From JAMIFN01 sp964544605 (GTDB lineage: Bacteria; Pseudomonadota; Gammaproteobacteria; Burkholderiales; Burkholderiaceae_C), in the NCBI GenBank assembly GCA_964544605.1, contig CAZJBX010000009.1, positions 1-64,000 of the forward strand: a stretch of DNA of 64,000 bases, read 5' to 3'. A program made the translations under genes and the position numbers. This document shows positions 1 through 7,833 of this stretch, one piece after another. The notes below the pieces were generated by a model. The model searched no databases, was not told where the DNA came from, and worked only from the letters and a program-made list of their open reading frames with translations. Positions within the stretch are counted from its first letter, which is position 1. Each line of letters begins with the position of its first letter.

Positions 1-129
1 CTTGTTGGGCTGGATCGGGCGCAATAAATTGCGCCCCTACGGGGGTCATATGCAGAATGCCATGAATGTGATTGGACATGGCAACAAAGGCATCCAAACT
101 CACCTGCACAAACCGCCCAGGAAAATCAG
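1..129 (-). pseudogene. Remnant of a REP-associated tyrosine (RAYT/Y1 HUH) transposase
   Basis: On the minus strand, 124 down to 2 reads in one frame as a short protein piece. It contains SNHIHGIL (about 82-59), which matches the HUH catalytic motif (usually MPNHxHGI) of Y1/REP-associated transposases, preceded by FVQVSLDAFVAM, which fits the strand before it. The frame then runs on through a REP palindrome as VGAQFIAPDP. There is no start codon, no upstream domain and no catalytic Tyr helix within the window. The piece is cut by a second REP palindrome at 129-152 and then by the gyrB 3' end. It may continue beyond the left window edge, so 'remnant' refers only to its missing 5' part. Confidence 0.65.
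17..40. repeat. REP-like palindrome, family 1, copy 1
   Basis: GGGCGCAAT-AA-ATTGCGCCC forms a perfect inverted repeat (17-36) followed by CTAC. On the minus strand it reads GTAGGGGCGCAAT..., the same arrangement as the copies at 129-152 and 23339-23366. It lies inside the transposase-derived reading frame. Confidence 0.75.
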
Positions 130-152
130 TAGGGGCGCGATTCATCGCGCCC
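129..152. repeat. REP-like palindrome, family 1, copy 2
   Basis: GTAG is followed by GGGCGCGAT-TC-ATCGCGCCC, a perfect 9-bp stem with a 2-nt loop. It sits between the transposase remnant and the gyrB stop codon and could also fold in the gyrB 3' transcript end. Confidence 0.75.
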
Positions 153-165
153 TGATTCAACGGGC

Positions 166-2649
166 TTAGATATCGATGTTCTCGGCCCGCAGGGCGTTGT
201 CTTCAATAAAGGCGCGGCGGGGTTCCACATCGTCCCCCATGAGGGTGGAGAAGATGCGGTCGGCTTCAATGGCATCCTCGATTTCAACACGCAGCAGGCG
301 GCGCACAGCGGGGTCCATGGTGGTTTCCCAAAGTTGCTCGGGGTTCATTTCACCCAAGCCTTTGTAGCGTTGGCGGCCTACGGCGCTTTCGGCTTGTGCC
401 ATCAGCCATTGCATGGCTTGGTGGAAGCCTTCGATTTTTTCTTCCTTCAGGCGCTCGCCTTCGCCGCGTTGCACGCTGGCGCCTGCGGTGATGAGCCCTT
501 TGAAGGTTTCCGCCGCTGTGTGCAGTTGAGCGTAGTCTGCGCCGCGCACAAAGTCTTCATTGATGGTGCTGGTTTTGGCGTTGCCGTGGATGTGGCGCGT
601 GATGAGCAAGGTGTTTTTGCCACTGCGGGGGTCTTGTGTGAAGCTGACTTCAGCCTTGCTCAAGGCCGCTTGCAGGCGCTCGGCGCTGGCCTGGCCAAGC
701 TCAAGGCTGCTGAGGTCGAGCGCAACGCCTTGCATGATGGCGCGCAGGGCTTCTTCATCAAACCAAGCGGCCAGGCGCTCAATGCTGCGATTCGCGCCTT
801 GGTATTGCTCGGCGATGTCGCGCAGGGCCTGGCCCTCAATGGCGGCTTGACCCGCGCCAGGGATGACGCGGGCACCATCCAATGCAACTTGGGTAAGGTA
901 GTGCTCCAGCTCGGTAGCGTCTTTGATGTATTGCTCGTGTTTGCCGTGTTTGACTTTGTAGAGCGGCGGCTGGGCGATGTAGATGTGGCCGTTTTCCACC
1001 AGTTCAGGCATTTGGCGGTAGAAGAAGGTGAGCAGCAGGGTGCGGATGTGTGCGCCGTCCACATCCGCGTCGGTCATGATGATGATGCGGTGGTAACGCA
1101 GTTTCTCTAGGTTGAATTCCTCTTTGCCAATATTGGTGCCAAGGGCGGCAATTAGCAGCAGGATTTCATTGCTAGAGAGGAGTTTGTCGTAGCGGGCTTT
1201 TTCCACATTCAAAATCTTGCCGCGAAGGGGCAGGATGGCTTGAAATTTGCGGTCGCGGCCTTGTTTGGCCGAGCCCCCCGCTGAGTCGCCCTCCACAATG
1301 TAGATTTCGCACAAGGCAGGGTCTTTTTCTTGGCAGTCGGCCAATTTAGCAGACAGGCCAAGCGAGTTAAAGACGGTTTTGCGCGTGGCCTCGCGGGCTT
1401 TGCGGGCGGCCTCACGGGCGCGCGCCGCCTCCACGATTTTGCTGCAAACGATTTTCGCGTCGTTGGGGTTTTCTTCCAGCCATTCGGCCAGCTTGGCGGC
1501 CACCACTTCTTCCACTGGGCCGCGCACCTCGCTGCTAACGAGTTTGTCTTTGGTTTGGCTGCTGAATTTGGGCTCAGGCACTTTCACCGAGATGATGCAG
1601 GCCAAGCCTTCGCGCATGTCATCACCAGTGATATCCACTTTGGCTTTTTTCGCCAGTTCATTGGCATCGATGTATTGCTTGATGATGCGGGTCATGGCCG
1701 CACGAGCGCCCGTTAAGTGGGTGCCGCCATCGCGTTGCGGGATGTTGTTGGTGAAGCACAGCAGGGATTCGTTGTAGCTTTCGTTCCATTGCATACCGAC
1801 TTCAACGGTGACCAAGGTGTCTTGGTCGCTGAGCTTTTCACCGATGGCGTGGAAGATATTGGGGTGCAGGACTTTTTTGCCCTGGTTGATGAACTCCACA
1901 AAGCCTTTGACCCCACCCGCGTAGGCGAAGTTGTCTTCTTTGCCTTGGCGCTCATCCACAAGGCGGATATTGACGCCGTTGTTGAGGAAGGAGAGCTCGC
2001 GCAAGCGCTTGGCAAGGATGTCGTAGATGAATTCGTTGTTCTCTTTGAAAATGGTGGTATCGCGCAAGAAATGCACGCGTGTGCCCTGCTCTTGGGTTTC
2101 ACCCACGATGTGCATGGGTGAGGTTTCAAAGCCATCCACGGTTTCCAAAAGGCGGTTTTGCGCCACACCTTGGGCAAATTCGATTTCATGGATTTTGCCT
2201 TCTCGTTTGATGGTCAGGCGCAGCCATTCAGACAGGCCATTGACGCAAGAGACACCCACGCCGTGCAAACCGCCTGAGACTTTGTAGCTGTTTTGGTTGA
2301 ATTTACCGCCGGCGTGCAGCTCGGTCAGGGCGATTTCAGCGGCTGAGCGTTTAGGCTCGTGCTTGTCGTCCATCTTCACCGCCACAGGAATGCCCCGGCC
2401 ATTGTCTTCCACGCTGATGGAGTTGTCAGCGTGGATGGTGATGAGGATTTGATCGCAGTGTCCAGCCAAAGCCTCGTCAATGGAGTTGTCCACGACCTCA
2501 AACACCAAGTGGTGCAAGCCCGTGCCGTCTGAGGTGTCGCCAATGTACATGCCGGGGCGCTTGCGCACCGCTTCTAAGCCTTCCAGAATTTGGATGGAGG
2601 AAGCGCCGTAATCGGTATCGGGTGCGGGGGTCTGGTCTGGGCTGGTCAT
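166..2649 (-). CDS. gyrB: DNA gyrase subunit B
   Basis: ATPase subunit of DNA gyrase (A2B2), which introduces negative supercoils and relieves torsional stress ahead of replication forks. At 827 aa it is close to the usual length for Gram-negative GyrB. The GHKL ATPase region shows EVVDNSIDEA (about 51-60, with catalytic Glu and Mg-binding Asn), DNGRGIP (about 82-88) and GGLHGVG (126-132). The TOPRIM domain has EGDSAGGSAKQGRD and MTDADVDGAHI. It also carries the long insertion typical of Gram-negative GyrB and ends with the conserved RYKGLGEMNPEQLW segment. It is the last gene of dnaA-dnaN-gyrB, 110 bp after dnaN, and that gap holds a hairpin at 2678-2703. ATG at 2649 is used; no strong Shine-Dalgarno is visible. 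Confidence 0.97.
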   Translation of the reverse strand: MTSPDQTPAPDTDYGASSIQILEGLEAVRKRPGMYIGDTSDGTGLHHLVFEVVDNSIDEALAGHCDQILITIHADNSISVEDNGRGIPVAVKMDDKHEPKRSAAEIALTELHAGGKFNQNSYKVSGGLHGVGVSCVNGLSEWLRLTIKREGKIHEIEFAQGVAQNRLLETVDGFETSPMHIVGETQEQGTRVHFLRDTTIFKENNEFIYDILAKRLRELSFLNNGVNIRLVDERQGKEDNFAYAGGVKGFVEFINQGKKVLHPNIFHAIGEKLSDQDTLVTVEVGMQWNESYNESLLCFTNNIPQRDGGTHLTGARAAMTRIIKQYIDANELAKKAKVDITGDDMREGLACIISVKVPEPKFSSQTKDKLVSSEVRGPVEEVVAAKLAEWLEENPNDAKIVCSKIVEAARAREAARKAREATRKTVFNSLGLSAKLADCQEKDPALCEIYIVEGDSAGGSAKQGRDRKFQAILPLRGKILNVEKARYDKLLSSNEILLLIAALGTNIGKEEFNLEKLRYHRIIIMTDADVDGAHIRTLLLTFFYRQMPELVENGHIYIAQPPLYKVKHGKHEQYIKDATELEHYLTQVALDGARVIPGAGQAAIEGQALRDIAEQYQGANRSIERLAAWFDEEALRAIMQGVALDLSSLELGQASAERLQAALSKAEVSFTQDPRSGKNTLLITRHIHGNAKTSTINEDFVRGADYAQLHTAAETFKGLITAGASVQRGEGERLKEEKIEGFHQAMQWLMAQAESAVGRQRYKGLGEMNPEQLWETTMDPAVRRLLRVEIEDAIEADRIFSTLMGDDVEPRRAFIEDNALRAENIDI

Positions 2650-2677
2650 GGCGAACTCGGCAAAGTAAAAGCAAGCA

Positions 2678-2703
2678 AAAGCAAAGGCAGCGGCCTTTGC
2701 TTT
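2678..2703 (-). terminator. Hairpin in the dnaN-gyrB gap, possible terminator or attenuator
   Basis: A perfect 11-bp inverted repeat, AAAGCAAAGGC-AGCG-GCCTTTGCTTT, lies between dnaN and gyrB. Read on the minus strand it is followed by T-rich sequence (TTTTGCTTGCTTTTAC). It could end part of the dnaN transcription just before gyrB or attenuate readthrough. Confidence 0.5.
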
Positions 2704-2759
2704 AAGAGGGGTATTTTAGCGAGGCCACTTCCAGTAAGACGGAGCGGCCTTAAGACGCC

Positions 2760-3911
2760 TTAAATGCGCATGGGCATCACGACATATTTGAAGCCTTCAA
2801 GACCGGGGGCGGTGATGAGGGCGGAGCTGTTGTCGTCTTGCAATTGGATTTGCACCATGTCTTGGCTGAGGTTGCTCAGCACATCTTGCAAATAGCTGAC
2901 ATTGAAGCCAATTTCGATTTCTGGGCCGCTGTAGTCCACATCGATTTCATCCAGCGCCTCTTCTTGTTCGTTGTTGTTCGAACTGACGCGCAGCAGACCG
3001 GGTTCAATGTGCAGGCGCACGCCTTTGAATTTGTCACTCATCATGACAGAGGCGCGTTGCAGAGCGGCTTGCAAAGTGCTACGAGAGACGGTGAGCTGGT
3101 GTTGGTGGTTTTGTGGGATGACGCGGTTGTAGTCTGGGAATTTGCCTTCAATCAGCTTGCTGATAATTTCAAGATCGCCGATGCGGAAACGCGCTTGGTT
3201 GCTGGCAAAGGCCATTTGAATGGGGGTGTCGCTGTCGTCGAGCAGGCGCAACAGCTCCAACACGATTTTGCGCGGCAGGATGAGCTCATGTGTGGGCAGT
3301 TCTTCTGGCGTATTGGGCTTGTCGCCTTCTTCTGTGGTCTGTGTTTGGCTTAAATCATTTTGGCTGAATGCCAAGCGGTGGCCGTCTGTAGCAACCACGG
3401 AAACATGATGGCCTTGGGTTTGAATCAAGATGCCATTGAGGTAGTGGCGGATGTCTTGCATGGCCATGGCAAAGGCCGACTGCTGTAGGAGCTTTTTCAG
3501 GGTGTTTTGGGGCAGGCTGATTTGCTGGCCGTACTCGCTGGCTTCTTTGACCAAGGGGAATTCTGTGGCGGATAGGCTTTGCAATTTGAAGTTGCTGCGG
3601 CCAGCTTTGAGGCTGATTTGGCCGTCTTTTTCTTCGAGCTTGACTTTTTGCTCAGCCGGTAGCGTGCGCAAGATGTCGATGAGCTTGCGAATGGAAACTG
3701 TGGTTTCGTAGCTATCGGACTCTTCGCCTCCTAGCGGGCTCTTGGTTTGCATTTGGATTTCAAGGTCGCTGGTGGTCAAGATGCTTTGTGCGCCAATTTT
3801 CTTGATGAGCACATTGCTAAGAACAGGAACAGTGCTGCGCTTTTCAACGATGCCTGCAACGCTTTGCAATTGGCTGAGCAATTGGTTTTGTTCGGTTTCA
3901 AAGATGTTCAT
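2760..3911 (-). CDS. dnaN: DNA polymerase III beta subunit (sliding clamp)
   Basis: Ring-shaped processivity clamp that tethers Pol III and other replication and repair proteins to DNA. At 383 aa it is slightly longer than the E. coli protein (366 aa). Three clamp repeats can be followed: the N-terminal domain with KRSTVPVLSNVLI near residue 24, the middle domain with YLNGILIQTQG and VATDGHRLA, and the C-terminal domain ending in the conserved VMPMRI. An acidic, Glu/Thr-rich insertion (QTQTTEEGDKPNTPEE) in the middle domain accounts for the extra length. The gene follows dnaA in the same direction after a 232-bp gap holding DnaA-box-like sites. Confidence 0.97.
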   Translation of the reverse strand: MNIFETEQNQLLSQLQSVAGIVEKRSTVPVLSNVLIKKIGAQSILTTSDLEIQMQTKSPLGGEESDSYETTVSIRKLIDILRTLPAEQKVKLEEKDGQISLKAGRSNFKLQSLSATEFPLVKEASEYGQQISLPQNTLKKLLQQSAFAMAMQDIRHYLNGILIQTQGHHVSVVATDGHRLAFSQNDLSQTQTTEEGDKPNTPEELPTHELILPRKIVLELLRLLDDSDTPIQMAFASNQARFRIGDLEIISKLIEGKFPDYNRVIPQNHQHQLTVSRSTLQAALQRASVMMSDKFKGVRLHIEPGLLRVSSNNNEQEEALDEIDVDYSGPEIEIGFNVSYLQDVLSNLSQDMVQIQLQDDNSSALITAPGLEGFKYVVMPMRI

Positions 3912-4143
3912 AGTCTCTACTTGTCTTTTATTTAAAAAAAAATTGGTTGTGGTTGTTGGGGCGCTGTTTTGCTTGTTAATTGTCTAAAAACCTTGATAAA
4001 TCATGGACTTAGAGCAACTGCGGTCTTGTGTAAAACTGGGCTTTCTTGGGTGTGTGAAATGGGCTTAAGTTTTTTGCCTGACCTGAACCTGTGTAAAAGC
4101 GGCAACTTATCCCTCACTTATCCACAGTTTACGCACAAATTCA
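3912..4143. other. oriC: Candidate chromosomal replication origin (oriC) in the dnaA-dnaN gap
   Basis: This gene-free 232-bp stretch contains one perfect DnaA box (TTATCCACA, 4118-4126). It also has near-boxes with one mismatch: TTTTACACA on the minus strand at 4027-4035 and 4090-4098, and TTACGCACA at 4129-4137. A weaker TTATCCCTC lies at 4107-4115. The dnaN side is AT-rich, with an A-run at about 3934-3942 and an AT-rich stretch near 3975-4002 that could unwind. The dnaN promoter must also lie here. A further consensus box, TTATGCACA, is upstream of dnaA at 5711-5719. A GC-skew plot would be decisive. Confidence 0.55.
4118..4126 (+). promoter_or_regulatory. DnaA box (perfect consensus)
   Basis: TTATCCACA, the high-affinity DnaA-binding consensus, lies 18 bp beyond the dnaA stop codon within the candidate origin. 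Confidence 0.7.
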
Positions 4144-5628
4144 TCAACTTCTGAGGCTTTGCTCCAAGATGTGTAAATCGTGCTCAAGTTGGGGGTCGGC
4201 TTCTCGGTCATTGGTGATTTTTTTCACGGCGTGTAGGACGGTGGTGTGATCGCGACCAAAGGCCGCGCCAAGGGCTGGTAGGCTTTTTTGAGTCAGTTCT
4301 TTGGCCAAGAACATGGCCACATGGCGGGCTTTAACGATGTTGGCTTTGCGGCCTTTGGATTGCAGGTCAGAGACGCTGAGGCGGTAGTAGTCGGCGACGG
4401 TTCTTTGGATGTTTTCAACGCTGATTTGGCGGCTTTGCGCGGAGATGAGGTCTTTGAGGACTTCCCGTGCAGTGTGGATGTTGAGGTTTTGCTTCTTTAA
4501 GCGGGTGTTGGCCACCACATTTTTTAGGGCGCCTTCAAGCTCGCGCACATTGGAGGCCACGGTGTGGGCAATGAACCAAGCCACATCTTGTGGCAGCTTG
4601 ATTTGGAATTTCTCTTCGGCCTTTTGGTGCAGGATGGCCACACGCATTTCGACCTCAGGCGGCGAGAGCTTGACATTGAGACCTGAGTTCAAGCGGCTGA
4701 TGAGGCGCTCTGGGATGTTGCTCAGCTCTTTTGGGTAGGTATCGCTGGTGAGGATGATTTGCGCCTTCTTCGACAGCAAGGTTTCAAAGGCGTTGAAGAA
4801 TTCTTCTAGGGTTTTTTCTTTGTTGCTGAACTGTTGCACATCGTCAATCATCAACAGATTGAGGCTGTGGTAGCGCTCTTTAAAAGGGCCAAAGTTTTTG
4901 ATGCGACAGGCCGTGACGACATCGTTGACGAATTTGTCGGCATGGATGTAGAGCACTTTGGCCTGGGGGTGTTGTTTCAAATAGGCGTGGCCGATGGCGT
5001 GCATCAAGTGGGTTTTGCCCAAGCCAGAGGCACCATAAATAAAGAGGGGGTTGTAGTCACTGGGCGCGCTGGGCAAGCAAATGGTTTGCCCCATCAGCAA
5101 GGCGGTTTCGTTGGCCTTGCCCGAGACGAGGGTGTCAAAAGTGAGGCTGGGATTGAGGTAGGTTTTGTGCTTTTCCGCTTTTTGGGCTTTGTGCGCAGTG
5201 TGTGTTGTGGGCTCGGCCACATCAAAGAGCTCGGCCATTGGCGGCGGGCTGGAGCGGGCTGGGGCAAGACGGGGTGCCGCTGGCACGGCCAGCGCTTGGG
5301 TTTGACTGGCTGCGGCGACTGAGGCCGCCAAGCTATTGGGCGCTTGCCCGGTCGTGAAGCTGAGGGTCACGGGGCTTGAGCTGACCAGCTCTAAGGCTTT
5401 TTCAAGCAAAACACGGTAGCGGCCACGGACGAAATCCATGGTCACGCGGTTTTTGGCGTAGATGGTCAGGTGGGACTCATCGTCGGAGGCAACCACTTGT
5501 AGGGGAACCAACCAGAGTTTGATTTGTTGGGGTGACACATGTTTTGCAAGTGTGCTCAAGCAAGCCTGCCAAACGGCGGGCTGTAGCTCAAGTGCAGGTG
5601 TCTGAGGAGGGGGAGAGGTCTTAGGCAT
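4144..5628 (-). CDS. dnaA: Chromosomal replication initiator protein DnaA
   Basis: AAA+ ATPase that binds DnaA boxes, melts oriC and loads the DnaB helicase; it also regulates its own transcription. Domain I (VWQACLSTLAKHV) is followed by a Pro/Ala-rich linker. The AAA+ domain has Walker A GASGLGKTH, Walker B LLMIDDVQQF and sensor and arginine-finger segments. Domain IV carries the DnaA signature GRDHTTVLHAVKKI. I prefer the ATG at 5628 (494 aa); an in-frame GTG at 5667 would add 13 residues (507 aa). A TATAAT on the minus strand at 5636-5641 would fall within the longer form. The gene is preceded by def in the same direction, not by the rpmH-rnpA block common in related bacteria. Confidence 0.96.
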   Translation of the reverse strand: MPKTSPPPQTPALELQPAVWQACLSTLAKHVSPQQIKLWLVPLQVVASDDESHLTIYAKNRVTMDFVRGRYRVLLEKALELVSSSPVTLSFTTGQAPNSLAASVAAASQTQALAVPAAPRLAPARSSPPPMAELFDVAEPTTHTAHKAQKAEKHKTYLNPSLTFDTLVSGKANETALLMGQTICLPSAPSDYNPLFIYGASGLGKTHLMHAIGHAYLKQHPQAKVLYIHADKFVNDVVTACRIKNFGPFKERYHSLNLLMIDDVQQFSNKEKTLEEFFNAFETLLSKKAQIILTSDTYPKELSNIPERLISRLNSGLNVKLSPPEVEMRVAILHQKAEEKFQIKLPQDVAWFIAHTVASNVRELEGALKNVVANTRLKKQNLNIHTAREVLKDLISAQSRQISVENIQRTVADYYRLSVSDLQSKGRKANIVKARHVAMFLAKELTQKSLPALGAAFGRDHTTVLHAVKKITNDREADPQLEHDLHILEQSLRS

Positions 5629-5710
5629 TGGCTCAATTATAGAGACCCAAAGCCTGTTTTTTGGCACTCTTGAAGCAGATAAGTTTTTGTTTTATTTGAC
5701 TTATTTATTC

Positions 5711-5719
5711 TTATGCACA
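5711..5719 (+). promoter_or_regulatory. DnaA box upstream of dnaA
   Basis: TTATGCACA matches the TTATNCACA consensus and lies in the short AT-rich gap between def and dnaA. It is suitably placed for autoregulation of dnaA or as an outlying origin box. Confidence 0.55.
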
Positions 5720-5730
5720 GGCCGAGACAG

Positions 5731-6240
5731 TCAGTTGCCTTGGTGTTTTTCAGTCTTGCGGATTTTGTTCAAAATGCGGCCTTGCTTCATGCGGCTGAGG
5801 TGTTGCACAAAGACGCGGCCATTGAGGTGATCGATCTCATGCTGGATGCAAATCGCAAGTAAACCATCGGCCTCAAGTTCAAAATTTTTGCCGTTTTCAT
5901 CCAGCGCTTGTACGGTAACGCTGGTGTGGCGCTCAACATCATCGTAAATGCCTGGCACAGACAAGCAACCTTCTTGGCCTTTGGTCTTATCGCTGCTGCG
6001 TACGGTGATTTTTGGGTTGATGAAGACGCGGGGCTCGTTTTTTTCTTCGCTCAAGTCCATCACCACCACTTGCAGATGCTGATCCACCTGGGTGGCAGCC
6101 AAACCAATACCTTGGGCGGCATACATGGTGTCGAACATATCGGCAACCAATGTGCGCATAGAATCATCAACGACTTGCACCTCTTTGGCGAGGGTGGCAA
6201 GACGGGGGTCGGGATACTTCAGGATAGGTAGAGTGGCCAT
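5731..6240 (-). CDS. def: Peptide deformylase
   Basis: Metalloenzyme that removes the formyl group from the initiator methionine of new proteins. The 169-aa length is normal. All three catalytic motifs are present: GIGLAATQ (44-51), EGCLSVP (90-96, metal-binding Cys92) and QHEIDHLNG (133-141, metal ligands His134 and His138 and catalytic Glu135). The ORF starts with ATG at 6240 and reads toward dnaA, leaving 63-102 bp depending on the dnaA start. It is divergent from the LysM gene, an arrangement with dprA close by that is frequent in betaproteobacteria. Confidence 0.96.
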   Translation of the reverse strand: MATLPILKYPDPRLATLAKEVQVVDDSMRTLVADMFDTMYAAQGIGLAATQVDQHLQVVVMDLSEEKNEPRVFINPKITVRSSDKTKGQEGCLSVPGIYDDVERHTSVTVQALDENGKNFELEADGLLAICIQHEIDHLNGRVFVQHLSRMKQGRILNKIRKTEKHQGN

Positions 6241-6374
6241 GGTGTCGCTATTTTGCTATTTTTTTGCACTTTGCGCTAAATGATACCTTTCTAGATGCCC
6301 CTGATTCTTGCAAAATCAAGGGCTTAAAATCAAAATTGCTTGCAATCTCTAAAAAACACTCACAAAGGCGATAC

Positions 6375-7829
6375 ATGACACTTCGTTTCCTTTCCACTTT
6401 GGCTCAGCCCCGAACACTCTTGGCTGCTGGTGCTTTGGCTGCGGCTTCTTTGGTTCATGCGCAAGGTGCTGTGAGCCCCTTCCATGAAGTGCGGGCTGAA
6501 GCGGCTGCCCAAGAGGGGGTTCCCCTTTCTGCTTTGTCGCCCACTGCCCCTGACAGCTACACCGTCAAACGCGGCGATACCTTGTGGGCTATCTCTGGCA
6601 TGTTCCTGAAATCCCCTTGGCGCTGGCCTGAACTGTGGGGCATGAACAAAAACCAAATTCGCAACCCCCACCTTATCTACCCTGGGCAAGTGCTTTACCT
6701 TGATAAAAGCAGTGGCCGTGCGCGTTTGCGTATGGGGCAAGCTGTTGATGGTAGCAATAGTGGCGTGGTGCGCTTGTCGCCTAGAACCCGTGTATCTTCT
6801 TTGAAAGACGATTCTATTTTGCCGATTTCCAATCACATCATTGCGCCTTTTTTGGCTGAAATGATTGTGGTGGATGCGGCTGATTTCGCGCAAGCGCCGC
6901 GTTTTGTGGCTGGTACTGAGGAGCGCACCTTGATGATGCAAGGTGATCGCGCCTATGTGCGCGCCTCACGCGATGGGGACTTGAGCATGGCCCCTGGTGC
7001 TGCTTTGTCACACCGCATTTATCGCAATGCTGAGCCTTTGAAAGATCCCGAGACGGGTGAAATTCTGGCCTATGAAGCCAAATTTTTGGGGCGTGCGCAA
7101 TTGGTGCGGCCAGCAGGCACTGCCATGAAAAATGGTGAGCTGATTCAAGCACCCGATGAGGGAAGCCCTGTTCGCCCGCTCTACAACACCGAAGATACCG
7201 TTGATCGCTCTGGCTTCCGTGACAGCGCAGATAACACAGCCATCAACCCCGTTACCCAATACCCCTATAACACTGTGGTGGGTGACGGCTTGCATCTGGG
7301 GGAAAACCGTTGGCGTGATAACTGGCGCTCCTCTTATAAAGGCACTTTCGATAACCGCATCCATGATGAGAAAAGCGCCAATATCATTCCTGCTACGGTG
7401 GACATCACCCTAAGCCGTGAAGAGATTCGTGTGGGCGACCGCCTTGGCCCTGATGTGGATATGAACGCCCTGGTGTCCTACATCCCTCAGCCCGCCCCCA
7501 GCAATATGCGCGCCCGCGTGGTGTCGGTTTACAGTGGCGAGGTGTTTGCTGGCCAAAACCAAATTGTGGCCATTAACAAAGGCGTGCATGATGGCCTGAC
7601 GCGCGGCTCCATTCTTGCCGTGCTCACCAAAGGCGGTTTGGTGCGTGATCGCACCGATGCCAGCCGCCCTCTGTTGCGTTTGCCCAATGAAATCAGCGGC
7701 CATATGATGGTGTTCAATGTGTTCGATAAAGTCTCTTACGCTCTGCTTCTGGGGGTAACCCAGCCTGTTACGGCTGGTGACTACGCCATTGATCCGCAAT
7801 CTTTGGAAAACGAAATGCAAGAGGATTAA
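6375..7829 (+). CDS. LysM peptidoglycan-binding domain protein, exported
   Basis: Predicted periplasmic protein of 484 aa with a signal peptide (RTLLAAGALAAASLVHAQ, cleavage near residue 30). One LysM domain spans about residues 61-109 (SYTVKRGDTLWAISGMFLKS and then NPHLIYPGQVLYL), which should bind peptidoglycan. The remaining ~370 residues have no motif I can name. The start at 6375 is chosen because the signal peptide begins there and an AAAGG stretch lies upstream. The stop codon is 4 bp before dprA, so the two are probably co-transcribed; this LysM-dprA pairing recurs in Burkholderiales. The exact function is unknown. Confidence 0.9.
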   Translation: MTLRFLSTLAQPRTLLAAGALAAASLVHAQGAVSPFHEVRAEAAAQEGVPLSALSPTAPDSYTVKRGDTLWAISGMFLKSPWRWPELWGMNKNQIRNPHLIYPGQVLYLDKSSGRARLRMGQAVDGSNSGVVRLSPRTRVSSLKDDSILPISNHIIAPFLAEMIVVDAADFAQAPRFVAGTEERTLMMQGDRAYVRASRDGDLSMAPGAALSHRIYRNAEPLKDPETGEILAYEAKFLGRAQLVRPAGTAMKNGELIQAPDEGSPVRPLYNTEDTVDRSGFRDSADNTAINPVTQYPYNTVVGDGLHLGENRWRDNWRSSYKGTFDNRIHDEKSANIIPATVDITLSREEIRVGDRLGPDVDMNALVSYIPQPAPSNMRARVVSVYSGEVFAGQNQIVAINKGVHDGLTRGSILAVLTKGGLVRDRTDASRPLLRLPNEISGHMMVFNVFDKVSYALLLGVTQPVTAGDYAIDPQSLENEMQED

Positions 7830-7833
7830 AGCC

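Noticed and set aside
334..1110. Long plus-strand reading frame opposite gyrB
   Set aside because: It is antisense to a certain gyrB and has no recognisable motif; GC-rich third positions create such long frames.
5636..5641. TATAAT as the dnaA promoter
   Set aside because: It lies only 8 bp before the preferred ATG, which would give almost no leader, and no suitable -35 is present; chance match or needs a different start.
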